Notes under the pieces: generated by a model
What the model was told of the DNA's origin: nothing
The model's database searches: none
What the model saw: only the letters and a program-made list of their open reading frames with translations
Source of the DNA: M3007 sp037445225
GTDB lineage: Bacteria > Bacteroidota > Bacteroidia > Chitinophagales > Saprospiraceae
NCBI GenBank assembly: GCA_037445225.1
Contig: JBBIKW010000007.1
Coordinates: forward strand, 62,001-126,000
Length of the DNA stretch: 64,000 nucleotides
Reading direction: 5' to 3'
Program-made: the position numbers and the translations under genes
Part shown: positions 50,406-58,517 of the stretch, in pieces
Numbering within the stretch: position 1 is the first letter of the stretch
Layout of the letters: every line of letters begins with the position of its first letter

Positions 50406-51713
50406 ATGAGGAAAAAGGCTTTCCTATTTGCTGGAATAGTATCGGCGTGTATCGTGCCCATAATAGGTCTTGCGCAGCCCCTTCTGACGCCGGAAGAAGC
50501 GGTAAACGTAGCGCTCAGCCAAAGCTTTGCTGTGCGCATCGCGCAGGCAGACGCCGACATCTTGCACCAAAACAACACGGCGGCTAATGCCGGCCTGCTT
50601 CCGGTGGTGAATCTGCTCATCAACGAGACCTTTACCCTGAGTGCCTTTCAGCAGCGCTTGGCCAACGGCAACGAGTTCAACGAGTTAGGTGCGCCGTTTA
50701 ACAACTTGAACGGCTCTGTGCAAGCCAGCTGGGTGGTCTTCGAAGGCGGGCGCGCGCGCTGGGCGAAGGCGCGCTTAGAGGCATTAGACGCGCAAGGGCA
50801 GCTCAATGCCCAGGTCGTTGCCCAACAGACGATCGCCCAAGTCCTCGCGGCCTACTACGACGTGGTGCGCGGCCGTCTCTTAGAGCAAAATACCGAGGAG
50901 CTTATCGCCATTAGCCAGGAGCGGCTGCGCATTGCAGAGGCCCGCCTGTCCGCCGGCTTTGCCGCCCAACCGGAAGTGCTACAGGCGCGCATCGACTTAG
51001 GCCAACTGCAAGCCACCCTGCTCCAGCAGCAGGCAGCCACTGCTGCGGCCAAAAGCGCACTTAATCGGTTGCTAGCGCGCCCCCCACAGACCCCCTTCAA
51101 AGTGGTATCGGACATTACCGTGGCCTACCAACCCGACCGAGAGCGCCTATTGGCCCGCGCACAGACCGAAAACCCCCTCCTGTTGGCCCTGCAAAAAGCC
51201 GCCGAAGCCGCCGCCCACGCCGTCGACGAAGCCCACGCGCTGCGCAGCCCACGCATCACAGCCAACGGCCAATTCGTCGCCCTGCGCACCGACAACGGTG
51301 CCGGATTCATCCGAAACAACAATCAAGCGGGCTTTGCCATCGGCGCCTCCTTAGTGCTACCGCTTTACAACGGCGGCAACTTGAAGCGCCAAGAAGAAGT
51401 TGCCCGCATCGCCGCCGAGCAAGCCATGCTGCGCATCGAAAACCAACGACTCGACATCGCTGCCGCCGTGGAAAGTCAAATCGCCCTGTTCCTTGCCCAA
51501 CAGAAAGCATTGGAGTGGGAAAATCAAAACGTACAAGCGGCCCGAGAAAGCCTCAACATCAGCATGGAGCGCTTCCGCTTAGGCCAAACCAGCGCCTTAG
51601 AGGTACAAACGGCACAAAGTGTACTGGAACAAACGCTCCTGCGGCAAAACCTCGCCCAGTACAACCTCAAGATGGCCGAAATCCAACTCCGCCTGCTCAC
51701 CGCCGACCTGTAG
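50406..51713 (+). CDS. TolC family outer-membrane efflux protein
   Basis: The 435-aa protein has a signal peptide (FAGIVSACIVPIIGLAQ) and the TolC pattern of two long alpha-helical hairpin repeats flanking short strands (LTPEEAVNVALSQSFAVRIA, NGSVQASWVVFEGGRARWAK, GASLVLPLYNGGNLKRQEEV, RFRLGQTSALEVQTAQ). It forms a trimeric channel through the outer membrane and periplasm for type I or RND efflux. No adaptor or inner-membrane pump gene is next to it, so its partner is elsewhere. Confidence 0.9.
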   Translation: MRKKAFLFAGIVSACIVPIIGLAQPLLTPEEAVNVALSQSFAVRIAQADADILHQNNTAANAGLLPVVNLLINETFTLSAFQQRLANGNEFNELGAPFNNLNGSVQASWVVFEGGRARWAKARLEALDAQGQLNAQVVAQQTIAQVLAAYYDVVRGRLLEQNTEELIAISQERLRIAEARLSAGFAAQPEVLQARIDLGQLQATLLQQQAATAAAKSALNRLLARPPQTPFKVVSDITVAYQPDRERLLARAQTENPLLLALQKAAEAAAHAVDEAHALRSPRITANGQFVALRTDNGAGFIRNNNQAGFAIGASLVLPLYNGGNLKRQEEVARIAAEQAMLRIENQRLDIAAAVESQIALFLAQQKALEWENQNVQAARESLNISMERFRLGQTSALEVQTAQSVLEQTLLRQNLAQYNLKMAEIQLRLLTADL

Positions 51714-51811
51714 CCGGCAGCGTTCTCTGCCCAATCTTCCCCGAAGCAGAATTTCCGAAAGCCCATTAAACCTCTTAGCGTTTTTCGCGTCTCATCTATC
51801 AAATTTCACAC

Positions 51812-52378
51812 GTGCGCACGGCGAAAACTCCCGACGTTGAAGAGCAAATCCTTGCGCTTTTGCGCTCCGAAAAGACCTTTGAGCGCGGCTTTCGCCTCTT
51901 AATGAACACCTACAAGGAGCGGCTCTATTGGCACATTCGACGGCTGGTGTTGACGCACGAAGACGCAGACGACGTGCTACAAAATACCTTTATCAAAGTG
52001 TACCGCGGAATCGAGCATTTCGAAGGAAAATCACGGCTGTATACCTGGCTTTATCGAATCGCTACCAACGAAGCGCTATCCTTCTTGGAAAGCCGGCGGC
52101 GGCACTATGCGGCTGCCTTAGAAGATGGCGAACATGCCTTGTTGCAGCGCCTTCAGGGCGACGCATGGTTCGATGCAGAAAAGCTGCAGCGCCGCCTCTA
52201 CGAGGCAATAGCGCACCTACCCGAACGGCAACGTCTAGTGTTCAACCTGCGCTATTTCGAGGAAATGCCCTATGAGGAAATATCGCAACTGCTTAACACC
52301 ACGGTAGGAGCGCTGAAAGCGTCTTTCCACCACGCCGTGAAAAAAGTAGAAACCTATATCGCAGAGCACACCGAATAA
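51812..52378 (+). CDS. ECF-type RNA polymerase sigma factor
   Basis: The 188-aa sigma factor has region 2 (about residues 28-90, LMNTYKERLYWHIRRLVLTH, DADDVLQNTFIKVYRGIEHF) and region 4 (about 128-180, IAHLPERQRLVFNLRYFEEM, YEEISQLLNTTVGALKASF). It is probably the regulator of an envelope-stress-type regulon. It starts at GTG 51812 and is followed after 10 bp by a membrane protein resembling an anti-sigma factor and then a Spy/CpxP-like gene. Confidence 0.92.
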   Translation: MRTAKTPDVEEQILALLRSEKTFERGFRLLMNTYKERLYWHIRRLVLTHEDADDVLQNTFIKVYRGIEHFEGKSRLYTWLYRIATNEALSFLESRRRHYAAALEDGEHALLQRLQGDAWFDAEKLQRRLYEAIAHLPERQRLVFNLRYFEEMPYEEISQLLNTTVGALKASFHHAVKKVETYIAEHTE

Positions 52379-52388
52379 ACGTGGGTAT

Positions 52389-52856
52389 ATGTCGCAAGAA
52401 AACATACGCGAGGAGTTGGCCGGTTTGGGCTCCACCTTGCCCGTAGAGGGCCGAGAAGAGGGGCTCCATGTGCCTAAGGGCTATTTCGAGCAGCTGGAGG
52501 ACAGGGTGCTGCAGCGCATCGCTGCCGAGGGCATACAACGGGCTCCTTTGAAAGGTACCCTTCGCCTAAGTGCTCGGCAAATATTGTCGTGGGCAGCTGT
52601 CGCCGCAGTGCTCATCGGCTCAATATGGCTCATCCGCTCTTCGCAACCAGCCGCTTCCCCAACGGCGCTCCCAGCCCTCACCGCAGAGGAAGCAGCAGCG
52701 TACCTGCAAGAGCACCCCGACCTCATCCGGCCCGAAGAGTGGGACGCAGCCCTAATAGAAGAAGTCGATGCCGCCGCCGCTTGGGATACCTCTGTGTCTT
52801 GGGAATTGCTCCTGCGCGATTGGACAGCGGAAGAATTGGAACAATTAGAACTATAG
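52389..52856 (+). CDS. single-pass membrane protein, probable anti-sigma partner
   Basis: The 155-aa protein has a cytoplasmic N-terminal part (about 1-65, with LHVPKGYFEQLEDRVLQRI), one transmembrane helix (about 66-82, QILSWAAVAAVLIGSIWLI) and an acidic C-terminal part. The order sigma - small membrane protein - Spy-like protein, with 10-24 bp gaps, is typical of Bacteroidota ECF operons where the second gene regulates the sigma factor. Direct anti-sigma function is inferred from position. Confidence 0.72.
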   Translation: MSQENIREELAGLGSTLPVEGREEGLHVPKGYFEQLEDRVLQRIAAEGIQRAPLKGTLRLSARQILSWAAVAAVLIGSIWLIRSSQPAASPTALPALTAEEAAAYLQEHPDLIRPEEWDAALIEEVDAAAAWDTSVSWELLLRDWTAEELEQLEL

Positions 52857-52880
52857 GTTAAGTACAAATTGCATCATACT

Positions 52881-53339
52881 ATGAAATACGCTATTTGGAT
52901 AGTCTTTTGGGGTTGCCTAACCGCCTCTTCCAGTGCTCAAGTTGATCCGGAGCGCCGCAACGAGCGCCTGCAGAGCTTTCGCGCGGCGATCTTTACCGAA
53001 GTGCTGCGCCTGACCCCGGAAGAAGCGCAAGGGTTCTGGCCAATATACAACGAGTATTTAGAAAACCGAGAGAAAATGCTGGAGGCCCTGCGGCCCCAGA
53101 AGCAGCTAGAAGCCATGAGCGACAACGAAGTGGAGGATGTCATCAAGCGGCATTTCGAGATACGCCAGCGCGAGCTGGACATGGAAAAAGAGCTGTTTCA
53201 AAAGATGCGACGCGTGCTGCCGCCGCGCAAAATAGCGCTTCTGCCCATGGCCGAACGCACCTTCCGCGAGCGATTGGTCACCCGCCTACAAGAGGGGCAA
53301 CAACGCCGCCAAGAACGCCTGCGACAGCGGCGCAACTGA
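52881..53339 (+). CDS. Spy/CpxP-like periplasmic protein
   Basis: The 152-aa protein has a signal peptide (MKYAIWIVFWGCLTASSSAQ) and is otherwise all-helical and highly charged (FTEVLRLTPEEAQGFWPIYN, YLENREKMLEALRPQ, an Arg-rich end). This is the Spy/CpxP-type 'periplasmic sensor' family seen at the end of ECF sigma operons in Bacteroidota. It probably acts as a periplasmic chaperone or stress sensor. It is the last gene of the operon; the repeat-bearing non-coding region follows. Confidence 0.78.
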   Translation: MKYAIWIVFWGCLTASSSAQVDPERRNERLQSFRAAIFTEVLRLTPEEAQGFWPIYNEYLENREKMLEALRPQKQLEAMSDNEVEDVIKRHFEIRQRELDMEKELFQKMRRVLPPRKIALLPMAERTFRERLVTRLQEGQQRRQERLRQRRN

Positions 53340-53434
53340 CCCTACGTCCCAAGACAGAACAGATACGCATCATCCGAAAAGTCGAGGCAATGCGTGCCCT
53401 CTACGTGAGACGAGTCCAAAAACGATGTTTGCAA

Positions 53435-53878
53435 TACAAATGTTAGGCTTCTCCGAAGCCGCGGTTATATGGGGATGCGGGCAAGCTACAAACGTCGGGC
53501 TTCTCCGAAGCCTGAGCAGCAACGATGAGATCGAGTCAAAACACCAGACCGATCCAAAAACGCAGCCGACGAAAGGTAGCTATCTCAGCTGACCAGAGGC
53601 GCTAACCCTTACATCGCTAAATCAGATGCCCAAAATAACTTACCTCGGCCTCGGAAAGGCCTAATCTTTGTAGCTCCAACGCACCCACTATCTACCCCAT
53701 AGCGGCCTCGGAGAGGCCCAACCTTTGTAGCTCCCGCGCAACCATCCCATTCCCCCATACCGGCTTCGGAGAAGCCTAACCGTTATCTCCGTGATGGGCC
53801 AAAATACGACATCCAATGTCTCCGCTCTGGAAATACAAATATTCGGCTTCTCCGAAGCTATGCCTTCACCATATGGGG
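53435..53878. repeat. six-copy hairpin repeat, partly 57-58 bp periodic
   Basis: Six copies of a 6-bp stem, 3-nt loop hairpin, GGCYTC-GGA-GARGCC, occur at 53446-53460, 53498-53512, 53647-53661, 53704-53718, 53762-53776 and 53845-53859. Copies 3-5 are on the plus strand at 57- and 58-bp intervals; copies 1, 2 and 6 are inverted. Most carry a trailer close to YAACCTTTGTAGCTCC after the hairpin, and four have a CCCCATA box just before it. The stem changes in a compensatory way (GGCCTC/GAGGCC against GGCTTC/GAAGCC), so base pairing is maintained. Similar repeats are known to me from other Bacteroidota only by impression. Confidence 0.85.
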
Positions 53879-54057
53879 TATGCCGTCGCCTCACATCAAA
53901 CCGTGACCCTGGAAAATTCACTGTTCCGTAACTGTCTCGATAAATAAATTATCGCGGCAACGCCGGTGTATCTACCCTATGAATGGGCGTGTGTTTGCAC
54001 ATCGGATAGCTACGCGCAGGGCGCTTGCCGCACATCGCGCTGAATTTACGCGACAAT

Positions 54058-54095
54058 GAGGAGAGGGAACGCACTGCAGTGCGTTTCCTCTCCTC
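54058..54095. repeat. 38-bp near-perfect palindrome
   Basis: The 19 bases at 54058-54076 pair with 54077-54095 with a single G-T mismatch and no loop. It lies 45 bp after the subtilase stop. No T run follows on either side. It may be a transcription-end hairpin or a protein-binding palindrome. Confidence 0.6.
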
Positions 54096-54139
54096 GAACA
54101 TCCTAAAAATTGGGTTGATCTGCATTTACCTCGGCAACA

Positions 54140-55831
54140 TCAAGGGGTCACTGTCTTGTTGACGCGCTTGCCCGTGCCGGCCTCGCGCCAGATGGCCTTT
54201 TTGTTTTTCTTAGCGGGACGCATCTTTTCGGCCAGGGCTACGGCATTGACGGCATTGACGACGCCGCCGCTGATGCACAGGTCGCTGAATTTCACCTTTT
54301 CAGCAGTGCCGGGCTTGTACACTTCGCCCTCCTGTTTTTCGGCTGAAAGCACCAACAAATCGCGCACTTGTGCTGCCGACAGCTCTGGGAAATAGGAGCG
54401 GATGATGGCTGCTACGCCAGCAGCCGAAGGCGAGGCCATGGAGGTGCCGCTAAAGGAGGCGTATTCGTTGTTCGGCACGGTGGAGCGGATTTGATGGCCA
54501 GGAGCAAACAGATGGACGTTCTTTTTCCCGTAGTTTGAAAAACCGGCCACGCGGCGCTCGCCACTCATCCAAGAGAGCGCGCCTACTTCCAGCCAGTTGG
54601 GCGCCACCCGCTGTTTACCAAACAGCCCTTTGCGAACAGGCACTTCGTAATTTGCATTGGGGAAGTTGGGGCGCGTATCGTTGTTCTCGGAATCGTTGCC
54701 TGCGGCGTGCACCAGCAGGACGTCGTGCTCGGCGGCGTACTTGACCGCCTCATCCACGTATTTCTTGTCTGGGCTGTAGCCCTTGCCAAAAGACATGTTG
54801 ATGATGCTGGCCCCATTGTCCACCGCATAGCGGATGGCATTGGCTACATCTTTGTCGCGTTCGTCGCCATCCGGGACGCAGCGCACGGTCATGATGCGAA
54901 CGTTGTCGGCGATGCCGTTGATGCCGATGCCGTTGTCTCGCACGGCAGCAATGATACCTGCCACATGCGTGCCGTGGGCGGCGTAGGGGCCGCGGTAGTC
55001 GTTGTTGCCGTAGAAGCGGTTGCGCAAGTCGTTGGGGTCGTCGCCGACGATGTAACGCGGATTATACTCGGGGTTGAGGCTGTAGCGCAACTGCCCACCT
55101 ACGGCCGCTTCTTTTTGCTCAGCGATGTTGCTGGGGGTAATACCAAAACCCATAATGCGCTTGGACAGCGCTATAGCCTCTTCGAGATCCTTATCGCCAC
55201 CGGCATCCAACTTTGCCAGATCCTCCTCGGTAAAAGAGGGCTTTCCCAAGGCCTTACTCACTGTGGCAAACGCCTTTTCCATGCGCTCGAACTGAGCGGC
55301 CATCTGTTCCTGATTAGCCTCGGCCTCTTGGCGCGCCTCCTCAAAGGCTTCCTTGATCTTCAGATAATAGGCATACTCCTTCTTGGCTTCACCGTAGAGA
55401 TTTTTCGGGTCGGTGCCCTCGTACTTCTTGCTCAGCCGCACGTATTCGCGCGTCAGCTCGAGCGTTTCGTGATGAATGTTCTGTCCATCAGGGCCACCCA
55501 AGAAATTCCATCCGTGTATGTCGTCCACGTAGCCGTTTTTGTCGTCGTCGATGCCGTTGCCAGGGATCTCTCCGGGATTGACCCAGATGATGTCTTTAAG
55601 ATCTTCATGCAGGACATCCACGCCAGAGTCGAGCACGGCAACAATGATCGGCTGCCCTTTACGGCCTTTTTCTTTCAGCGTACGCAGGGCTCTGTCGGAA
55701 CTGGTGCCTTGCACCTTATCCGTGGACTTGTCGAGCGTAAACCAGTTGTCGGGAGCCTTAGACTGCGCTAAAAGGTGAGCAGAGAGGGAAGAGAAGATGA
55801 CTAGGTACAAAACCAACTTGAGGTACTTCAT
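54140..55831 (-). CDS. S8 family serine peptidase (subtilisin-like), secreted
   Basis: The 563-aa protease has a signal peptide (YLVIFSSLSAHLLAQ) and the subtilase triad: Asp in IIVAVLDSGVDVLHEDL (about residue 68), His in AAHGTHVAGIIAA, and Ser in FSGTSMASPSAAGVAAI. About 150 mainly helical, Lys/Glu-rich residues are inserted between Asp and His, a feature of a Bacteroidota S8 subgroup. No T9SS C-terminal domain is visible, so it is more likely periplasmic or outer-membrane. Start MKYLKLVLYLV at 55831 was chosen over 55900. Confidence 0.92.
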   Translation of the reverse strand: MKYLKLVLYLVIFSSLSAHLLAQSKAPDNWFTLDKSTDKVQGTSSDRALRTLKEKGRKGQPIIVAVLDSGVDVLHEDLKDIIWVNPGEIPGNGIDDDKNGYVDDIHGWNFLGGPDGQNIHHETLELTREYVRLSKKYEGTDPKNLYGEAKKEYAYYLKIKEAFEEARQEAEANQEQMAAQFERMEKAFATVSKALGKPSFTEEDLAKLDAGGDKDLEEAIALSKRIMGFGITPSNIAEQKEAAVGGQLRYSLNPEYNPRYIVGDDPNDLRNRFYGNNDYRGPYAAHGTHVAGIIAAVRDNGIGINGIADNVRIMTVRCVPDGDERDKDVANAIRYAVDNGASIINMSFGKGYSPDKKYVDEAVKYAAEHDVLLVHAAGNDSENNDTRPNFPNANYEVPVRKGLFGKQRVAPNWLEVGALSWMSGERRVAGFSNYGKKNVHLFAPGHQIRSTVPNNEYASFSGTSMASPSAAGVAAIIRSYFPELSAAQVRDLLVLSAEKQEGEVYKPGTAEKVKFSDLCISGGVVNAVNAVALAEKMRPAKKNKKAIWREAGTGKRVNKTVTP

Positions 55832-56212
55832 TGCTTGACACAAGTTTTTTGATAAGAAGAAAAACAAGATAGGCCTTTTGAAGTTGTTTATCTTTAGCAA
55901 ACAAGCAACAAATATGCAAGGGGCTGGGATCGAGCTCGGTCGCCTTTAGACCAATGCGCCTTATTCACCGCCTAAAGGCGGCATCGCGAAACGTTTCCGC
56001 CTGCAGGGCCTCACCTTAAAGATGAGGCGACCTATCGTTTCTTGGATCTATGCCACCTCGAAGCGTGAGATGGCAGCCATACTCTCAAAGGGCACATACG
56101 CTTAGGCCAGCATGCTGCCGTTTTTGCCCTTCATTTGCGCAAATTTCGCACAGGGGGCTGCAGCTGTTTTTCAAAGGCGGTGTACCCTTGTAGGCAAAAA
56201 ACGGACGCCACC
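55832..56212. other. intergenic region with two short hairpins
   Basis: This gap of 381 bp separates the divergent subtilase and CoA-transferase genes and should hold both promoters. It contains CCGCCT-aa-AGGCGG at 55968-55981 and GCCTCA-N9-TGAGGC at 56008-56028. A weak -7-like TACCCTTG lies near 56180. No further gene is supported. Confidence 0.5.
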
Positions 56213-57499
56213 ATGCATGCTGAATTCACCTGTGTATCGCTGGAAGAAGCCCTCTCCGTAGTGCAGTCGGGCCAACGCGTGTACGTGCACGGAGGCGCAT
56301 GTACGCCCACCGTGATGCTGCGGCATTTAGCCGAGCGGCGCGCACACCTGCGCCAGGTGGAGCTGGTATTCATCAGTCTTTACGGCGAGGTGGCCGTTGC
56401 CCGTCCGGAGTGCGCAGAGGCCTTTCACCTCAACGCCCTGTTCGTCTCGGCGCCCGTACGGCAGGCGGTCAACGAAGGGCATGGCGACTACGTTCCCGTC
56501 TTTTTGAGCGAAATACCCGAACTGTTCAAGCGCGGCATCCTGCCGTTGGACGTCGCCTTAGTGCAAGTGTCGCCGCCCGACCGCCACGGCTACTGCTCGC
56601 TCGGCCCATCGGTAGATGTGGCGCGATCGGCCGTACTCTCCGCCCGCCATGTTGTCGCCCAAATCAACCCGCAAGTGCCGCGGACGCACGGCGATGGGCT
56701 CATCCACTGCTCGGCTTTCTACAAAGCCTTCTGGTGGGAGGAACCGCTCCATGAGGCCGCTTTTGGCGTGCGCATTGGGCCCGAAGAGCGCTGCATCGGA
56801 ATGCACATAGCCGAGCTCATCGACGACCGAAGCACCTTGCAAATAGGCATCGGCGCCATACCGGATGCTGTCCTCAGCTGCCTAACCAACCACAAAGACT
56901 TGGGCATTCACACCGAAATGTTTTCCGATGGGTTAATCCCGCTGTTAGAGCAAAACGTCATCACGAACAAATACAAAGCCATCCATCCCAATAAGACCGT
57001 AGCCGGATTTGCCGTGGGCTCGCGCGCCCTGTACGATTACATCGACGACAATCCCGCTTTTGCCTTCTTAGACATCGACTACGTCAACGAGCCGCACGTC
57101 ATTCGGCGCAATCCGCGCGTGGTGGCGATCAACTCCGCCTTAGAGGTGGACCTGACGGGACAGGTCTGCGCCGACTCTCTGGGAACGTATCAGTACTCCG
57201 GCGTCGGCGGGCAAATGGATTTCATGCGCGGAGCAGCACTTAGCGAGGGCGGAAAGCCGATCGTTGCCCTCACCAGTCGAACGGCTAAAGGTATTCCGCG
57301 CATCGTCCCTTTCCTCAAAACAGGAGCCGGCGTAGTGAGCACGCGCGCACATGTGCACTATGTGGTTACGGAGTACGGCGCCGCCTACCTCTTCGGGAAA
57401 AACTTGCGCCAACGCACCCGAGCCCTCATCGAAATCGCACACCCAGAAGACCGCGAAATGCTCGAGCGCCTCAGCTTTGAGCGGTTTCGACATCTGTAA
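56213..57499 (+). CDS. acetyl-CoA hydrolase/transferase family CoA-transferase
   Basis: The 428-aa protein starts MHAEFTCVSLEEALSVVQSG and matches the AcCoA hydrolase/4-hydroxybutyrate CoA-transferase family: RVYVHGGACTPTVMLRHLAE, IGIGAIPDAVLSCL, the catalytic Glu in LGIHTEMFSDGLIPLL, and GVGGQMDFMRGAALSEGGKP. It moves CoA between short acyl groups, probably acetate, propionate or butyrate related. The Met at 56135 gives a Cys-rich extension that is unlikely. It precedes an SDR gene on the same strand. Confidence 0.92.
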   Translation: MHAEFTCVSLEEALSVVQSGQRVYVHGGACTPTVMLRHLAERRAHLRQVELVFISLYGEVAVARPECAEAFHLNALFVSAPVRQAVNEGHGDYVPVFLSEIPELFKRGILPLDVALVQVSPPDRHGYCSLGPSVDVARSAVLSARHVVAQINPQVPRTHGDGLIHCSAFYKAFWWEEPLHEAAFGVRIGPEERCIGMHIAELIDDRSTLQIGIGAIPDAVLSCLTNHKDLGIHTEMFSDGLIPLLEQNVITNKYKAIHPNKTVAGFAVGSRALYDYIDDNPAFAFLDIDYVNEPHVIRRNPRVVAINSALEVDLTGQVCADSLGTYQYSGVGGQMDFMRGAALSEGGKPIVALTSRTAKGIPRIVPFLKTGAGVVSTRAHVHYVVTEYGAAYLFGKNLRQRTRALIEIAHPEDREMLERLSFERFRHL

Positions 57500-57585
57500 A
57501 GACTTGCTGTCTAAACTGGTGTACCTCGACCAAAACAGATAAAAAATGCCGCTGGCTGTTGTCTTACGCCCGACCTTTTACTCGA

Positions 57586-57593
57586 TATCTTTG
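57586..57593 (+). promoter_or_regulatory. candidate -7 element TATCTTTG
   Basis: TATCTTTG matches TAnnTTTG about 90 bp upstream of the SDR gene. A TTG at 57559-57561 gives a long 24-bp spacer, so the pairing is uncertain. Confidence 0.4.
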
Positions 57594-57683
57594 CGGCAGG
57601 CGTTTTGTGGCCCATAGGTGAGCGTTTAAGTGTTTGGTTGGTCATTTTAAACTTATTTTGCTTTAAAAAACTCAAACGGACCA

Positions 57684-58517
57684 TTGTCTATACGCAAGAG
57701 ACTGTTTGCTGATAGGGTAGTTCTCATTACCGGCAGTGGGAGCGGCATCGGTCGGGCCACCGCGCGCGCCTTTGGTGAGGCCGGGGCGGCGGTGATGCTC
57801 AACGGCCGCAATGAAGAGAAGCTGCAGCGCACCTGCGAGGAGTTGCGTGCCGCAGGCATACGAGTAGATTATTGCTTAGCCGACGTGCAGCGGGAAGATG
57901 GCTGTCGGGCGCTGGCTGAGCGAACACTCGATCGCTTTGGGCGCTTAGACGTGGTGGTAGCCAATGCCAGCTCGAGCCAGCGATCCGAGTTCATTCGCGC
58001 CAGACCAGAGGTATTTCGATACGTTTTGGAGTCCAACATCTTATCGGCGGCGTATACGGCTCATGCCGTTCTGCCCGCGCTGATGGAGACGCGCGGGAGT
58101 TTGTTGTTGGTGGGTTCATTAGCGGGATTGGTGGGCTTGCCTACCAGCGCCGCTTATTCGGCTGGGAAGATGGCGCTCACTGCACTGGCGCAGAGCTTGC
58201 GGGTCGAGCTCAAGGAGTCGGGCGTGCACATAGGCATTGCCTATGTGGGTTTTACGCGCAACGATCCAGAAAAGCGCGTATTGGATGCGCAGGGGCGTTG
58301 GGTGCCTGTGGCTGCGCGAGATAGCTGGCTTCAACAGACCCAAGAGCAGGTGGCACAAGCCCTGGTGCGCATGGCGCATCGACGGAAAGAGCGCGTGGTC
58401 TTGTCGCCCTTAGGCAAAGCGCTGTGGGTGCTGCAAGCGCTCAGCCCGACTTTAGTGGAGCGCGGCGTGTGGTGGTCGTACCGGCGCATGCCCCACCTGT
58501 ACCGCGATCAGGAGTAG
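57684..58517 (+). CDS. SDR-family oxidoreductase
   Basis: The 277-aa classical SDR has the cofactor loop VLITGSGSGIGRATARAFGE, the NNAG-like VVVANASSS, catalytic Ser in LLLVGSLAGLVG and YxxxK in SAAYSAGKMALTALAQSLRV, so it should be an active NAD(P)-dependent dehydrogenase. The recorded start is TTG (57684); no better ATG is close. The 3' end overlaps the convergent moeA by 10 bp. The substrate is unknown. Confidence 0.9.
   Translation: MSIRKRLFADRVVLITGSGSGIGRATARAFGEAGAAVMLNGRNEEKLQRTCEELRAAGIRVDYCLADVQREDGCRALAERTLDRFGRLDVVVANASSSQRSEFIRARPEVFRYVLESNILSAAYTAHAVLPALMETRGSLLLVGSLAGLVGLPTSAAYSAGKMALTALAQSLRVELKESGVHIGIAYVGFTRNDPEKRVLDAQGRWVPVAARDSWLQQTQEQVAQALVRMAHRRKERVVLSPLGKALWVLQALSPTLVERGVWWSYRRMPHLYRDQE

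Larger units (their letters stand above)
53340..54139. other. 800-bp non-coding region with hairpin repeats and a palindrome
   Basis: No convincing gene lies between the Spy-like gene and the subtilase. The left 550 bp hold six copies of a hairpin repeat (see the 53435-53878 entry) and the right end a 38-bp palindrome (54058-54095). The rest shows nothing recognised. Confidence 0.75.

Noticed and set aside
53647..53776. A possible short CRISPR array at the 57-58 bp periodic hairpins
   Set aside because: The repeated part is an internally palindromic, variable hairpin, copies occur in both orientations and only three are in regular register; spacers are not clean. It fits a REP-like repeat better.
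54707..55771. 354-aa open frame on the plus strand
   Set aside because: It is antisense to the well-supported subtilase gene and its sequence has no family features.
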